Shown here piece after piece: positions 1 to 11,575 of a stretch of 64,000 nt of DNA. The stretch's first letter is position 1; the number at the start of each line of letters is the position of its first letter. The DNA comes from Topomyia yanbarensis (taxonomy: Eukaryota; Arthropoda; Insecta; Diptera; Culicidae). The stretch lies in the NCBI RefSeq assembly GCF_030247195.1, contig NC_080670.1, forward strand, positions 207,998,546-208,062,545. The letters are read 5' to 3'. Made by a program: the position numbers and the translations under genes. The notes beneath the pieces are model-generated. The model was not told the origin of the DNA and did not search any database. It was given only the letters and a program-made list of their open reading frames with translations.

Positions 1-2
1 TT

Positions 3-1048
3 AAGGTTACTGTGCTCTGGAACAGTAACCCAATAGATCGTGTAACTAGCCACACAAGACTGTGGCCCCAAATGGTTACTTGGGATGAATATACACTTGC
101 TCCCAGTGACCTTACACTCACATGTAGTTTTCCTACTAAAACTTTCAATGTGAGAATTCCTCTTCGTGAGGAATGGCTGTCTGGCTGGATGGAGCGACAA
201 CTTGAAGAATACGTAGTTTGTTATACGGACGGTTCTTTGTTGGAGGGCCGAGCCGGTGCTGGTGTCTATTGTCATGAGATGAGATTAAACCAATCTCATT
301 CGCTTGGTAGATACTGTACCGTATTCCAAGCAGAAATCTTTACGATTCTGTGTGGCGTACAATCCGCACTTCAACAGGGAATTTGCGGTAAAAGAAACTA
401 TTTTTGCTCTGACAGTCAGGCTGCCCTGAAAGCACTTAGTTCGGCAGATTCAAGATCGAAATTAGTAATCGCATGTCGAACTCAAATCGAAGAACTTAGC
501 ATTTCAAATGCTATCTACCTTCTATGGGTACCCGGTCATTCCGGTATTACTGGAAATGAATGGGCGGACGAATTGGCTAGAGCTGGCGCTGCGACTGATT
601 TTGTTGGTCCAGAACCAGTTCTACCACTGTCAATAAGTTGGATAAAGCACAAGATTCGCTCTTGGGCTACATTCGAACATGCCAACCATTGGCGTAGCTT
701 GCAAACTTGCGTTCAAACAAAGGCTTTTCTGCCGGATGTGAGTCCGAAAATGTCAAGAAATTTGTTGCATTTTTCCAAGCACAACTGCAGTATTCTGGTC
801 AGGGCACTGACTGGACATAGCAAACTCAATTATCACATGGCTACTATTCAGCGCGCTGAGTATTATTCATGTGATCTTTTGTGAATCCGATTACGGAACA
901 TAATATCATTTGATATGCAATTTCCCTGTATTAATGCAATTGCGCATCCGGATTTTTGGTTCTCCATACATAGATGAACCTATGTACAGAGAGCTGAAAT
1001 TTAAGGATATGCTTTTGTTCCTAACCCAGTGTGGTAAAGAGCTATAGT
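3..1048 (+). pseudogene. Non-LTR retrotransposon ORF2 C-terminus with RNase H domain (R1/I/LOA-type), frameshifted
   Basis: The reading frame is already open at the window edge and runs to a stop at 884, so the reverse transcriptase part lies outside. An RNase H1 fold is clear: YTDGS supplies the first Asp (about residue 73 counting from position 12), QAEI the Glu (108), CSDSQAA the second Asp (134) and GHSGITGNEWADELA the last His/Asp (176/186), so the catalytic set is intact. RNase H removes RNA from the RNA-DNA hybrid during target-primed reverse transcription. A C-terminal tail follows (HSKLNYHMATIQRAEYYSCDL). After a frameshift near 880 it can be followed by eye to about 1048 (YRELKFKDMLLFLTQCGKEL). 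Identification as a non-LTR RNase H is firm; the clade is an inference. The frameshift makes it a dead or late-decaying copy. Confidence 0.85.
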
Positions 1049-1400
1049 TTTTTAGCCGTATTTGAATGACAATATCTCTTCGGGGGTGTTGTCGTTCTGT
1101 TATCTCAATATCCCCTCGAGGGTGTTGATATATCCGCTCACTGTTTGAGTAGAGGTTCTAAATCCCTCCGGGGGTTGGAAGTTTTATTCCTGCTGTTGTA
1201 GCACCTGCAGATCGTTCAGCATCACTCCGGGGGTGCAGAATGCTCTGTTTTAATTGTTATGTGTCGTGGTTTTCCTTACCCCTAACCTTACCACTTCCCC
1301 AATCCTTCCCATCAGGAAAATGATGAAAAGACGATTCTTGGCAAGGCACAAATCTCCGATCAACATGGGGAACGTGCCATTTGAGCCAGACGCTACTGAT
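1049..1400 (+). repeat. 3' untranslated tail of the non-LTR element with four reiterated G-rich motifs
   Basis: Directly after the ORF2 tail there are four imperfect copies of a motif close to ctccgggggtgtt, near 1080, 1112, 1160 and 1226, spaced about 30-65 bases. No ORF is supported. Position and polarity suggest the element's 3' UTR. Confidence 0.5.
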
Positions 1401-1411
1401 TCCTGAAACAT

Positions 1412-1660
1412 GTGAGTCCGATCATTTTCAAGAAATGGTTGGATATTTCCAAGCATAATTGCAGTGTTCTAATCAGGGCACCGAATGGACATTGCAAGCT
1501 CATTTATCACATGGCTAATATTCAGCGTGCTGAGTATTATTCGTGTGATCTTTGTAAATCCGATTACGGAACTTCATATCACCTGCGTTGCAGTAATGCA
1601 ATTGCGTATCCGGATTTTAGGTTTCCCATATATGGACTAGGATGTTAAAATTCATGAATA
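1412..1660 (+). pseudogene. Second, 5'-truncated copy of the same non-LTR 3' end
   Basis: The translation (HNCSVLIRAPNGHCKLIYHM, then AEYYSCDLCKSDYGTSYHL) repeats the tail of the element at 3-1048 (HNCSILVRALTGHSKLNYHM) with scattered substitutions, in the same orientation and about 640 bases downstream. It therefore holds only the last 80 or so codons of ORF2 and then stops. 5' truncation is the usual outcome of aborted target-primed reverse transcription, but a local tandem duplication would look similar. The substitutions show the two copies did not arise very recently. Confidence 0.75.
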
Positions 1661-2217
1661 TGTTGTTGTTCCTAACTCAGTGCATTAAAGAGTAATAAAA
1701 TAATAAAGATTAATAATCAGTATTCTGATAGTCAAGTCTTAAAGTGTTACATTAATCAATTTAACCCGTCAGCAATTTTCCTATGAACACGACACTAGAT
1801 ATGTTTCAATTACTTGCGAGAGTATCCGTATCGACACACAAGGGCGTATAACGAGGAAACCTAGCTTGTACAGATTCAATCCTGTCAATCCAGATTCTAG
1901 CTTGAAAGCAAAAAGAATCAGTTAATTCATTGGTTAGTTACCCTTACGATAAACCCAAGGTTTTTGTTGACTTAGGAAGTCATGTGGGAATAGTGATCTC
2001 TGAAAGACAATTTAGAGTTCAACAGTACACCAAGGTCTTTGACTACTGTCACTCTTTCAAGTGATTTTACAGAGTGGTGTAATTGGATTTTGTCTAGGTG
2101 TGAAAGAAATTGCATATGATGTGTATGCACTGACAGTCAACCGGACTCAAGTACACCAATTTCAAAATTAATCTAGTTACCGCTGTAGCCGAATGCAGTC
2201 CAAATCAGATAGTATTG
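1661..2217. other. Spacer with no recognised feature
   Basis: AT-rich sequence. I see no coding pattern, terminal repeats or tandem repeats here. Confidence 0.5.
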
Positions 2218-5087
2218 ACGAATTTCGAGCCAACTCGCACAAATGTTGGCAGCATCCTCTCAGATTTTAATGAAACTTTCTGTACATGAGAACTTTGTCA
2301 CAAAAAGCCACTTTGTATACTTTGTTTTCCCAAAAAATGATCTAGACTGTCTTTTCAAAAGGATCAAACTTTTTATACCAATTTTTATCAAAAGACTATA
2401 GTCTAAAAATGACAAATCCTACAAAAAAATGTTGCAGGAGTGATTTTCACAAAATTAGTCAAATTTTTGAATAAAAATATTGAAAAAATTCTTCATCGAC
2501 TCCTACACTAAAAAATCGATTTTAAAAATTTAAAATCGATTTGCAAAAAAAACCATCTTTGATATGGATGAAATTTTGTTTCAAGATAGGTAATTATGTT
2601 CCCTACCTACCGTCAAAAATTCAAGTTGGGCACTTTCAAGAAAAAAAAAGTTATTTGAAAAAAACTTTTCCTTGTCCAAATTTTTTACGGTATATTTTTA
2701 TCGAAAACTAAACCAATAAAAGTCATAATCATCTCAGAATCCAATTTCCCAACTGCTAGTTACCTGATACATGCAAAAAGTATCAGTAACGCATTTGGTC
2801 TGGCATCTCGGACTGGACTGAAACGAGGCCGAAGGGATTCTTTTAACGGAGATCTTGTACTAGAACACGACCACGCACGACCAGACAACATGTTTAATAT
2901 CGCGATAACCGCCACCATAAGCGCAGAGACCGCTCTCCATGACCCCATTATGCCGGAGATGGGCATTCTACGCATAATGATTGTACATGACCCGAGATAT
3001 CACCCGAATGAAGTTATGATCCTCATCCGTTCTCTTGGATCAAGGTTTGTTAATACCTTTGGGATTCCTGAACTTCCATCGCTCTACGAAATTTTCCAAT
3101 TTTCGAGCGTCCTCTGAGAAAAAATATTTAAAAACTCGTTGAAGCTACGCGATCTTTCATAAATATCACCTTCCAATACCTAAATGTCCGCCTTCTCAAT
3201 ATCATTCTAAACCAAGTGTCCGCCTTCTCATTATCCGGAATGGAGCACTGCGAAAGAACTCAAACTAAGGTAATTTGCTATGATTTTTCAGAAAAAGTAC
3301 TCAAAAACTCACATTTTTTCTCAAGGAAATACAAAGAGTGCGTTCCGTAAATATAAAACCATCTGTTTTGTGGGGAGAATGTTGGCAGCACAGCCTCTTT
3401 TATGATTGCACTCAACACTACCGTCATAATAGTAAGCATAAAAGCCATGTATAGCTGTCATCATATGACGAACATTCCGTGTATTCCAATCACAGGATGA
3501 ATCGAATACACAACGTAGGCCCTAGCCACCAGACGAAACATTGTTTCTCTGCTGATCCGTTCGTTAATCCGTCGACGGACCGGTGCCAATAATCGCGTTT
3601 TTCAGCTTTCATCAAGTTTTTCATTTGCAGAGTCACGTATACTGGGAAAAATTCGGGTGATCCGACGTTCAAAAGTCCCTTTAGCGTACAACTCTAAGCA
3701 ATCTCTGCCCATCAGGAAGTAGGAGACTGTACACGGTTGTTCGCGTCGGGTACTCGTTTCGTCTGACCTTCAATCGTAGTGCAAATGCATTGTGTAAGAC
3801 CTGGAGGAAAATGCAGGGACTTAAATGCAGCTTAGGAAAGAAAACTGATTTTCTTCTTTCGGAAATTTATAGGCACATTCGAAGTTGTTCCCACAATGGG
3901 ATGGTCAGACTCACGCTCTTTAGTGTACAAGGAAACATAGAAATTAGTTGTTGTCGGTGGCGTAGCACTCTTTTGCATTTCTTATCGGAACGTTCCTTAA
4001 AAGAATGTTTCAATTTGTTCCCACATAATTCATACGCGGGATATGTCGAGACGTCATGCGGAGTCTCTTCACAGTAGGAAAACTTTTCATCATTCTCTCC
4101 GCATTTTCCACAGCGTGCCTTGTTTATACAATAAATCGCTGTAGGCCCAATTGTTTGCAACGACGGCAGTTAATTCCTCACGTCACAAAAAGGCAAACAG
4201 GTAGACCCGTCCAAAAGATCAAAGTTTGGAAGAACAGATTCGGCGAAAGGTTCGAAATGAGGCTGACGGGAAAAAAAGTTGTTTTTTCCTTGATTTTTCC
4301 TGAACGCAATTGCTTGCGAACCAGAATTTTTACTGACCTAAGCAAAGGGTTCTTGAAGGAGCCCCATACTTCGCAATTCAGGCCCTTGATGGAGACTACA
4401 CAATCAATCTCTACTTCCCGGGAGGGGACATAGACAAGATACTTCTTCGTACACGGCCAAGTGGTATAAAGTTAAATCCCAGCTTATCTTTGCCCTCATT
4501 CAAGTTTGTTATGAATATGTACCAAATTCGTTACTGATACTTTTTGTATGTATCAGCAGTTGGAAAATTGGATTCTGAGATGATTATGACTTTCATTGGT
4601 TTGGTTTTCGATAAAAATACACCGTAAATAATTCAGTTTGGACAAGGAAAAGCTTTTTTAAAATAACTTTTTTTCCTTGAAAGTGAGCAACTTGAATTTT
4701 TGTCGGTAGGTAGGGAACAGATTTACCTATCTTGGAACAAAATTTCATCCAAATTAAAGATCGTTTTTTTTGTAAATAGACTTTAAATTTTTAAACTCGA
4801 TTTTTTCCGTGTAGGAGTCGAAGAAGAATTTTTTCAATATTTTTATTAAAAAATTTAACTAATTTTGTAAAAATCACTCCTATAACATTTTTGTAGGTTT
4901 TAGACCATAGCCGCTTGAAAAAAAATTGGTAAAAAAGTTTGACCCTTTTGAAAAGACAGTCTAGATCATTTTTGGAAAAACAAAGTAAGCAAAGTAGCTT
5001 TTTGTGACAAACTTCATGTACAGAAAGTTTCATTAAAATCTGAGAGGGTTCTGCCAACTCTTAATACGATTTAGCGCGAAATTCGTC
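2218..5087. mobile_element. Long inverted-repeat composite element, about 2.9 kb, arms near 570-580 bp
   Basis: Bases 2218-2799 and 4521-5087 are imperfect reverse complements. Examples are gacgaatttcg at 2218 against cgaaattcgtc at 5077, ctcagattttaatg near 2260 against cattaaaatctgag near 5032, and the inner gatactttttg/caaaaagtatc. The arms are AT-rich and non-coding. Between them lies a rearranged minus-strand LOA-like retrotransposon. I see no transposase gene. The arms may be the TIRs of one non-autonomous element, or two copies of an abundant repeat family that landed head to head; a clear target-site duplication was not found. Confidence 0.65.
2800..4440 (-). pseudogene. LOA-like non-LTR retrotransposon remnant (ORF1, RT linker, RNase H tail) between inverted arms
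   Basis: Reading the minus strand from 4440 downward, fragments appear in the order expected for a complete element but with large deletions. First comes an ORF1 piece with cysteine knuckles at 4160-3867 (CGKCGEN, then TPHDVSTYPAYELCGNK, then SFKERS). Next is the linker preceding RT at 3672-3490 (MKAEKRDYWHRSVDGLT). Last is an RNase H tail near 2900-2880 (HVVWSC). ORF1 proteins of this type bind RNA; ORF2 supplies endonuclease, reverse transcriptase and RNase H. The catalytic RT core is missing and stops are frequent. Related ORF1 pieces occur at 29647-30600 and 44649-45900. Family level is good; the clade assignment rests on remembered sequence patterns. Confidence 0.6.
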
Positions 5088-5391
5088 TATTATGAGAACC
5101 AGTTTGAGCTCATCAGCTTAGATTAGTTTCCATTCTGGTGGAAGAACATAGCAGATGTCGTTGAAGAACAAGAAAAACAGAAGGAGTCCGAGATTACTAC
5201 CATGAGGCAATACCGGATAAATTGATAAAAATTTAGAATCGACACGGTCTAACGCTGCTTTAAGATCTACCTGACGGGTATTGCCTTGTGCTCCAGCTTC
5301 CATACTGTTGATGCAAGGTGACGAGAACTGTGCTAAATTCGTGGTTGTTGATCATACCTGGGAAAAATCCATGTTGATCTGTTCATATATA

Positions 5392-7003
5392 CACTGCTGG
5401 CCAATAAAATAGGTGTGTGATAGATTATTTTGTTTTTCTCTCAATTACGCATACCAAGTTGCAGCAGTCTCAATCACACCTACCGCACACAGAAGCCTTG
5501 GGATCTGTCAAGTTACTAGTGGGTTGTTGGCGCTGATTATATTTGCAATCTTTGTCAAGATGCAAAACAAGACTACCGCAGGCTTTTTCGTGTGGTCAAT
5601 ATTAACGTGTTATTATTTTACATGATTCCATTATACGTTTTATTTGGTGAAGTTTGAATTCTGCGTGTTAATAAATGTATTCAAATGTTGAATAAGTCAA
5701 AGATTTGTTATAGAATGGGTCGAGCATCTCACTGTACTCAAGTGGAACGAGTTTTGCTAAGAAATTTTGTTCAAGAAGATAAGACGTATAAATAAATCGC
5801 GAGTACACTGCGGCATTCCGAAAACTTCGCTACAAATGCCTTAAAACCTTTGAAAAAAGGAAACACGCAAAAAACCCAAGAAAACATCTACAGCAGCTGA
5901 CCATCGTATTGCAATTTTAGCGAAATCTGATCCATTCGTGTCATCCAAAACCAATTCAGCACAAATTGGAAAAGTGGCAGGTCCGAGAACAGTTCGCTGT
6001 AGGCCGTAAAATTCCAATCTTCCAGAAAGAATTGCTAAGAAGGTTCCACTATTTCGAAGCCAAAGCCTTTGAAGAAAAATGCAATTTGCTTTTCAACAGC
6101 GTTAATAGGCCTGGTTCAGAAGGAATCAAAAAATGGCGACATATCCTTCGGAGGGACGAATCAAAGGTAAACCTGTTTTCCTCCGATGCACAACGAAACG
6201 TTAAACGTCCAAAGTTCAAGCAGTTTGATCTACGACACACGCAAAATATGGTAAAGCACGGAGGCGAGAACAATGAGGTTTGGAGCTTGCTTCTCGTGGA
6301 ATTGCGCAGGTTCTATTCTTCGCAACGCCACTATAATGGCAAGATTCGAATGCAAGGCTAAAGGATGGACATCCTAAAGGATGTCATGCAGTCCTATGTC
6401 AAAGATAACGTGCCTTTACATGACAGTTTCTGCAAGATATTGACCATAAACACGCATCGAAGTATGTAAAGGAATGATTTCGGGATAGTAAAGTGACTAT
6501 AATTTCGGACCATGCCAATCTCCTGTCATCAATCCCGTAGAAAATTTACGGAATGTACTTAAAAAGAAGTTATTGGATCGAAATTTCACAAATAAAGATC
6601 GTTTGTGGGAAGCAGCTTAAAAGGAATGCTACCCTATGCCAACGGAAACTTATCAGCGTTTGAATGACTCAATGTCAAGACAAATGGATAAAATTTGGTT
6701 GAATAAGAGAGCTTACACAGGTTACTAGTTGTTAGAAATTTTGAAGTCTTAAAATCGTTGGATTTGAAAAATTTTAATGCAATGGATTACAATACACCTA
6801 TTTCATTGACCAGGTACTTTTTTGGATTTCATAGAGAAGAAAGAGTTACGATAAAGCATAGCATTTAATTTACAAATAAAAGTGTTCTTTTTCATATTAA
6901 CGACTGTGCCTAACTATAAAATATTTGAATATAGAACTATTTTTAGAGAAAACTCAAAATTTCATGTATTTTTATCTCACACCTATTTTATTGACCAGCA
7001 GTG
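5392..7003 (+). mobile_element. Tc1-type DNA transposon, 1612 bp, flanked by TA
   Basis: The left end starts cactgctggccaataaaata and the right end is its reverse complement with one change (tattttattgaccagcagtg). TA lies immediately outside each end (5390-5391 and 7004-7005), the target duplication of the Tc1/mariner superfamily. A second copy of the end motif (acacctatttcattgaccag) sits inward near 6793, reminiscent of the internal repeats of IR/DR-type elements. The interior holds a decayed transposase in plus orientation. The element interrupts the minus-strand Jockey-like RT sequence, which reads on either side. Confidence 0.9.
5715..6728 (+). pseudogene. Tc1 transposase (DD34E type), inactivated
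   Basis: The gene begins MGRASHCTQVERVLLRNFVQ, matching the helix-turn-helix start usual for Tc1 transposases, and ends ...LNKRAYTGY before a TAG at 6728. The length of about 338 codons is normal for the family. The DDE catalytic triad can be followed across frames: RRDESKVN, then LQDIDHKHASKYVKE, then NPVENL. In-frame stops (for example after NFVQEDKTYK) and several frameshifts separate these blocks; the longest open stretch is 5966-6361. Transposase cuts the TIRs and joins them at TA. This copy cannot make a working enzyme, though its TIRs look intact enough to be mobilised in trans. Confidence 0.88.
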
Positions 7004-8088
7004 TATGTTCTAGCTCCGCGGAACAGCATATTGCTTACAAGAATTTTCAACAGTTTGGAGCCAGCCACAGGGAAGTGTTTGTCACCTTTTTTTGGAGACG
7101 AGAAACACTACCGATTTTTTTCCAACGCTGAGAAAATGTCAATTGCGAAAACTATAACTTTTCGACTGCACCAATACCAGCTTCTATCTGTGCGGTGGTA
7201 GTCGAAACCGATTCAAATATAGGTCATACTAGTATGAAATCCACTCTTCTTACGTTTCCCATTCACAAAAGATTAGAAACGTTTTGTGTCTCACCCAAGA
7301 TCATTTAATTTAATTTTAGCACGTTTCTAGTAGAGGAATCGGTTATAGGCTTTGTAATTGTTGCTCGTGTGAATAAATTACCACTTTGTGATTGGTTCCC
7401 GTCGATTGTTATAGTGACGTAGCGCGGCTGCTCTTTGTCCTTACAGCTCACAGAGTCGTCAGTTGGTTCAGGAGGGTTTCGGTCGAGGACGCGGGACGGG
7501 GACATGTACTTTAAATAGGTTTTTCAGGACACGGGAAAACTTTTCCACTGCATCATTAACACGTTGTTCAGCATGGTCAGTCTAACCAGAATAGGAGAGT
7601 GATGTGGGTCAATATCAACTAGTGTGATCTCACATCCGGACGAAGCTCTTGTCCACACAATACTAGGTTGATTATAATCTCCAAATAGTATGAGACAAGC
7701 TTCAAGCTCCAACGAATTCGCAATGTCTATCGCTGAATCGATATGCTTCTGGATAATGTTTATGATATAGACGGAGTTTTGTTCCAAGATGATTAAAACA
7801 GCTATTAGCACACCACCCGCGTTTTTCCTCAAGTAATTTTATCACGATCGTTGCGATATACCGCATACATCCAGCCGAACAACTTCAAGAAGTTTTTTCG
7901 TCGTTCAGCAACAGTTTTAGTCAGAACAATAACGTCATCGTCGACATTAGATACAGCCACGAACAACTCACCAATTTTTGTTCGTAGACCCCTCACATTC
8001 TGGTAGTGTATCTCTAGTCCTGATTGGAATATCATTGTGTCATCAGGGTCTGAATTGCTGATTGCTAGACGGTTGCTTGACGGTAATT

Positions 8089-8176
8089 CTTTGTTTGGGG
8101 CTTAATAGCTATAACGCCCCGTATATGTAGGTCGCTGTCAAACTCCATATGATGGTATAGGGTTGCCAGGAGGCTG
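8089..8176 (-). mobile_element. Truncated copy of the hAT-like short element found at 62088-62377
   Basis: The stretch ttgtttggggct...atagctataacgcccc...gtcgctgtcaaactcc...gttgccaggaggctg is the reverse complement, with few changes, of the left end of the 290-bp element in the histone H3 pseudogene. It ends with the same caggaggctg terminus. Only about 90 bases are present, so the other end is missing or has diverged. Confidence 0.7.
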
Positions 8177-8953
8177 GAGAGATGTAACAGCTACCCTAGT
8201 AACAGCAGCGTAATCTTACGCTTTCTGTCAACAGAGAAAACATGGCAATGAAGGAGTTCGGTCAGTAACATTCTTTTTATTTCAAGTGATGAAATGATAC
8301 GTATGAGTCTCTAGATGAGGTCTGTGCTAGAGAAAGTCTGTCGCAAATTTGTGAAAATTGTTAATGAGAAATTGCGGACATATGAACTTTTTAAGAGCGT
8401 TCCTTTAAAGTATACAAAAAAATCAGCAAAAAATTTTTACTGGCAATTGTCTGAAACGAAATTCAGGTATTCAAGATTTCCGAAACCTGTATTTTGAATG
8501 ATTAACATAAGTATCAAATCATCCCAAAATATATCAAATTTGAGAACTAGAAATGTACAATTTTGGAACTCACGAAGACGAATTCTGTAATCTGTGAATC
8601 AATGAATGATGAGCTAATGATTCGAATATTGCTTAGAAGAAAAAGAGATTCTACGCAAGTCTCATAATTGGGCATATTAGAGTTACGAAAACAGAGAAAA
8701 TACTTTAAATATCTATATTTTTAATGCATCCACGTGCATTTTAATGTGCAAATTTTCAGCGTATTCTTCTAGACCAATATCCCCTAAACTTTGACATAAC
8801 CATTTAGAATCATGGCAAAAAAACATCAAAGCAACCCGAAAGTTTCGATCGTGATCGCCCGTCGAAAACCTCCGAACTCTGCACTCTCCAACCGGGAGAG
8901 CCCATAAATCACCTAAAAACACCATTTTTCCAAACAAAGCAAATCAGACTTAC
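8177..8953. other. Putative intron sequence below exon B
   Basis: AT-rich sequence directly downstream (on the minus strand) of the exon B splice donor. I see no coding pattern or repeats. Confidence 0.4.
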
Positions 8954-9347
8954 ACTTAATCAGCACAACACCGCCATTTCCTTCGCCATTGTTATTCCCG
9001 GTCGGTAGCGGTGGCGGCGAAGGCAGCAGCGACTTGTTGCTACCATTACGGGAAATCGTCGTCGTCGTCGTCGCAGCCGCCACGGCCGTCATCATCGGCG
9101 TTGTAGTCACCGTTTTATTCCCACCACGGTTACCACCATCGCCATTATTATTCTTCTTGTTATTTTTATTATTAATCGCATTCTGCTGTAGTTGTTGCTG
9201 GTTTCCAGCAACATTGTTGTTTTTGTTATTGTTTGTGGTAACGTTCTTCGTACCACTTCCACCAACACCATTATTTCCACCACTGCCACTGCCATGGCCT
9301 GCTTTGCCATTTTTCTTCTTATGATGTTTCTTCTTACGTTCCATCAT
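8954..9347 (-). CDS. Coding exon B: basic, Asn/Gly/Gln/Thr-rich N-terminal segment of an unidentified protein
   Basis: Opens with Met-Met-Glu-Arg followed by a Lys/His cluster (KKKHHKKK), then low-complexity Gly/Ser, Asn/Lys (NNNKNNN), Gln (QQQLQQ), Thr (TTTTT) and Pro (PSPPPLP) tracts. It ends ...VVLIK at a strong donor: T|GTAAGT, with GT starting at 8953 on the minus strand. The exon has 131 codons plus one base (phase 1); reading beyond the donor soon meets a stop, as expected for an intron. Homopolymeric runs of this kind are common in insect nuclear and signalling proteins. The basic start might be a nuclear signal. No domain is recognised. A weak acceptor-like site (tagtacag) lies 15 bases upstream, so an internal exon is possible, but a first coding exon fits better. 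Confidence 0.6.
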
Positions 9348-11411
9348 GATGGAGCTCAGGTTCTGTACTACTAGCTAAATATAATCCGAACAGTCGTGAC
9401 ACCAGAGGCTACACCCCTTCGAGATGGCCACGGTTGTTGCTATTAAAACTTTTCCCCCATCGGTTTCAACGATGCAAAAACTGATCTATTCATTTCGATC
9501 CGTGTGTGCGCACTCGCGAAAAAGGTCTAGCTTTAATCCTTTACGCGCCTAAGTACCAGTTTCCCATTAAGTACTTGAACTAGAGTCACTTAGAGATACT
9601 AATCACACTGCTTGTTCACCTGATCAGCTCCTATTAACACAACATGATTCCAATTAGGAGAATCACTCCAAACGCGGTGAAGCTTGCCAAGGTTCTACAC
9701 CGTCCAAGCTCTGATGTCATTCGCGCGATAAGCCCCGGACTCTCACACTCAGGCACACCAGAATCACCGTCACCGTCCAGTCCAACTGAAAGCGAATTCG
9801 ACGGGGTATACGATATTATTATTCTGCTGCTCAATTCCCACACCAGGTCTCGTTATTACAAATTCTACCGACGATTACACTTCATTTAGGCACTTCCTCT
9901 CTCTCTCTGTTTGAACGCGAAAATTGAAACAGAAACTAAACTATCTCAAAATTACAAAAACCAACACCAACCAGCATCCACACATCCACGGGCTAGCTTC
10001 ACTATCAACCATATCCGGTCGTGTGCTGCTCACCCTGCTTTGTCTGTCCATTCATTCGATCGGTATCACTTTTTCGCAGGGGTCAACCCTATTCTTCTAT
10101 TATGATTCTAATGAAACTTTCACGTGTGTTGATCGTACGTACACGGTTCCCGATTACAGCAAGCAGTCATTGACTTCTTGAATCGCTCGCTGCTAACCGA
10201 CAATCTAGTTACCACACTTTGTCCCGAAGCCTTCTCCAATACCAACAAACTGCTGCGGCGCTCAGTCACAACTACCGTGGCGAATCCTTTGCACCTGTAC
10301 ACAGGTTTGACAGGCGTACGGAAAGGAATCCTCGTTTTTGTTTTTTATTCACAGTTTCTGGGTTCTTTGCGCGCCCTGTGCAACCGGGTAACAAAGAAGA
10401 TGAAGAGATGCGCGTAGGGGCTCTACAATACACACGACGAGGGACGCGCGCACTACTGAGCCGACTGAACCGCGCGAGACGACAAACAGAAATGACGAAA
10501 ACCCGGGGTTGCTTGCTCGGTGAGCTACGAAACTATTGTCGGTTGGTCGGCTGGTTGGTTGGATCATCGGGACACGGCACACACAGCTGCTTGCTACTTA
10601 CTACTCGCGCTGATTCCAAAACTCCAAGAATTCAATGGTTTATCGAGCGGGGGAGATGGGGTAGGAGGAATTGGAAACGATCGCTCTCACTCACTCTGCA
10701 CTTTTCAATGGAACTTGCTGTATTCTGCCTGCATAACTAACCGGGCGCAACGGAAGTATTTATGGTGTCTCCTGTAAGGTGGAGGAGGCGAGACGTGCCA
10801 CCCGCTCCTAATTTGTTGTCTCGCTCTGTTGCTCCGCTAGTTGCACTCCATAAGCTATATGAACACCACGAAAAGTCACACAGAGGGAACGCACAACGAA
10901 TACAAACATCACAGCACTTGGTTAAACGTTAACGACAACGGGGTACCGCCACTCCACGTGTGGGGGGCCGGGAGTTTCGGGTGAAGTTTAACTGGTCGTT
11001 GGCCAAATGAGTCAGACTTGTACGGGAAGGAAAAATTAAAAAAAAAAAAAAACGAACGAACGAACGACCGGTTGATGAACGGTGAAAATACGAAATGAAT
11101 CTTGTTTTTGATGTTTGGCGGGAGAGTGCAGGAAACAGATTGCTGGAGAGTGAGAGAAAAGAATGAGCTACTTTTCGTGGCTTCATTCAATGTCGCATGG
11201 GGTAAAGGTGTTAAATAGAGGCGAAAATGGTTTCAAGGAAAACTTTTGTTTTGTGATTTTCTGGGAAAAAAATTTACATTGCGAAAATGGCTTTAGTGCT
11301 GTCAAGATAGATGAAAAAGAATCTTGAGAGCATTTTGTACAGTGGTATTGAGAAACACAGCTATTTTTACTAATGTACAACTCAAATAAACTATTGCACC
11401 GGTAAATATGA
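9348..11411. promoter_or_regulatory. Repeat-poor block upstream of exon B, possible 5' UTR and promoter region
   Basis: From about 9350 to 10900 the sequence is less AT-rich than its surroundings and free of recognisable transposons, unlike most of the window. It holds GT/CA-rich and ggttggttgg tracts (about 10540) and a short (cgaa)n run at 11053. Its position just upstream of a minus-strand first coding exon suggests leader and promoter sequence, but I could not fix a start site. The open frames here show no protein-like composition. Confidence 0.3.
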
Positions 11412-11413
11412 AT

Positions 11414-11575
11414 TTGTAGCGTAGTTAGTAAATCGATTGTCTTGTACGCAGCGCACCTGGGTTAGAGTCTCGACTCTGCACATAGGGTTAGAAATTTTGC
11501 ATAAGATATTTTTCTAACCCGAAGAGGCGAATGGCCTTAAGGTTAAAACCTCTATAATCGAAATAAAAAAAATTA
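11414..11575 (+). mobile_element. tRNA-derived SINE
   Basis: A tRNA-like head has an A-box-like segment (tagcgtagttagtaaatcga) and, about 25 bases on, a B-box-like segment (gggttagagtctcg, near 11459-11472), spaced as in a pol III promoter. The body carries a small hairpin (gggttagaaa...tttctaaccc), and a tail ending aatcgaaataaaaaaaa follows. The two boxes have point changes from the tRNA consensus, so this copy may not be transcribed. Such SINEs are known from culicine mosquitoes and move using a partner LINE's enzymes. Confidence 0.75.

Larger units (their letters stand above)
5118..8035 (-). pseudogene. Jockey-like non-LTR retrotransposon ORF2 (endonuclease and RT), broken by a Tc1 insertion
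   Basis: From 8035 downward the minus strand encodes an apurinic-type endonuclease: YYQNVRGLRTKIGE-like opening (IHYQNVRGLRTKIGE) and VIVLTKT, then after a frame change VYIINIIQKHIDSAIDIANS and LILFGDYNQPSIVW. RT sequence follows near 7110-7005 (LLKILVSNMLFRGARTY). It resumes below the Tc1 copy at 5380-5118 (STTTNLAQFSSPCINSMEAG, VDLKAALDRVD, then HGSNLGLLLFFLFFNDICYV). The piece between the last two motifs is deleted, so RT motifs are lost, as is everything past the usual YADD box. Endonuclease nicks target DNA and RT copies the element RNA at the nick. Order and polarity across the Tc1 copy show this was one element before the insertion. Confidence 0.8.

Noticed and set aside
10219..10740. 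173-codon plus frame
   Set aside because: Composition is not protein-like, there are no splice sites, and it overlaps a probable regulatory block.
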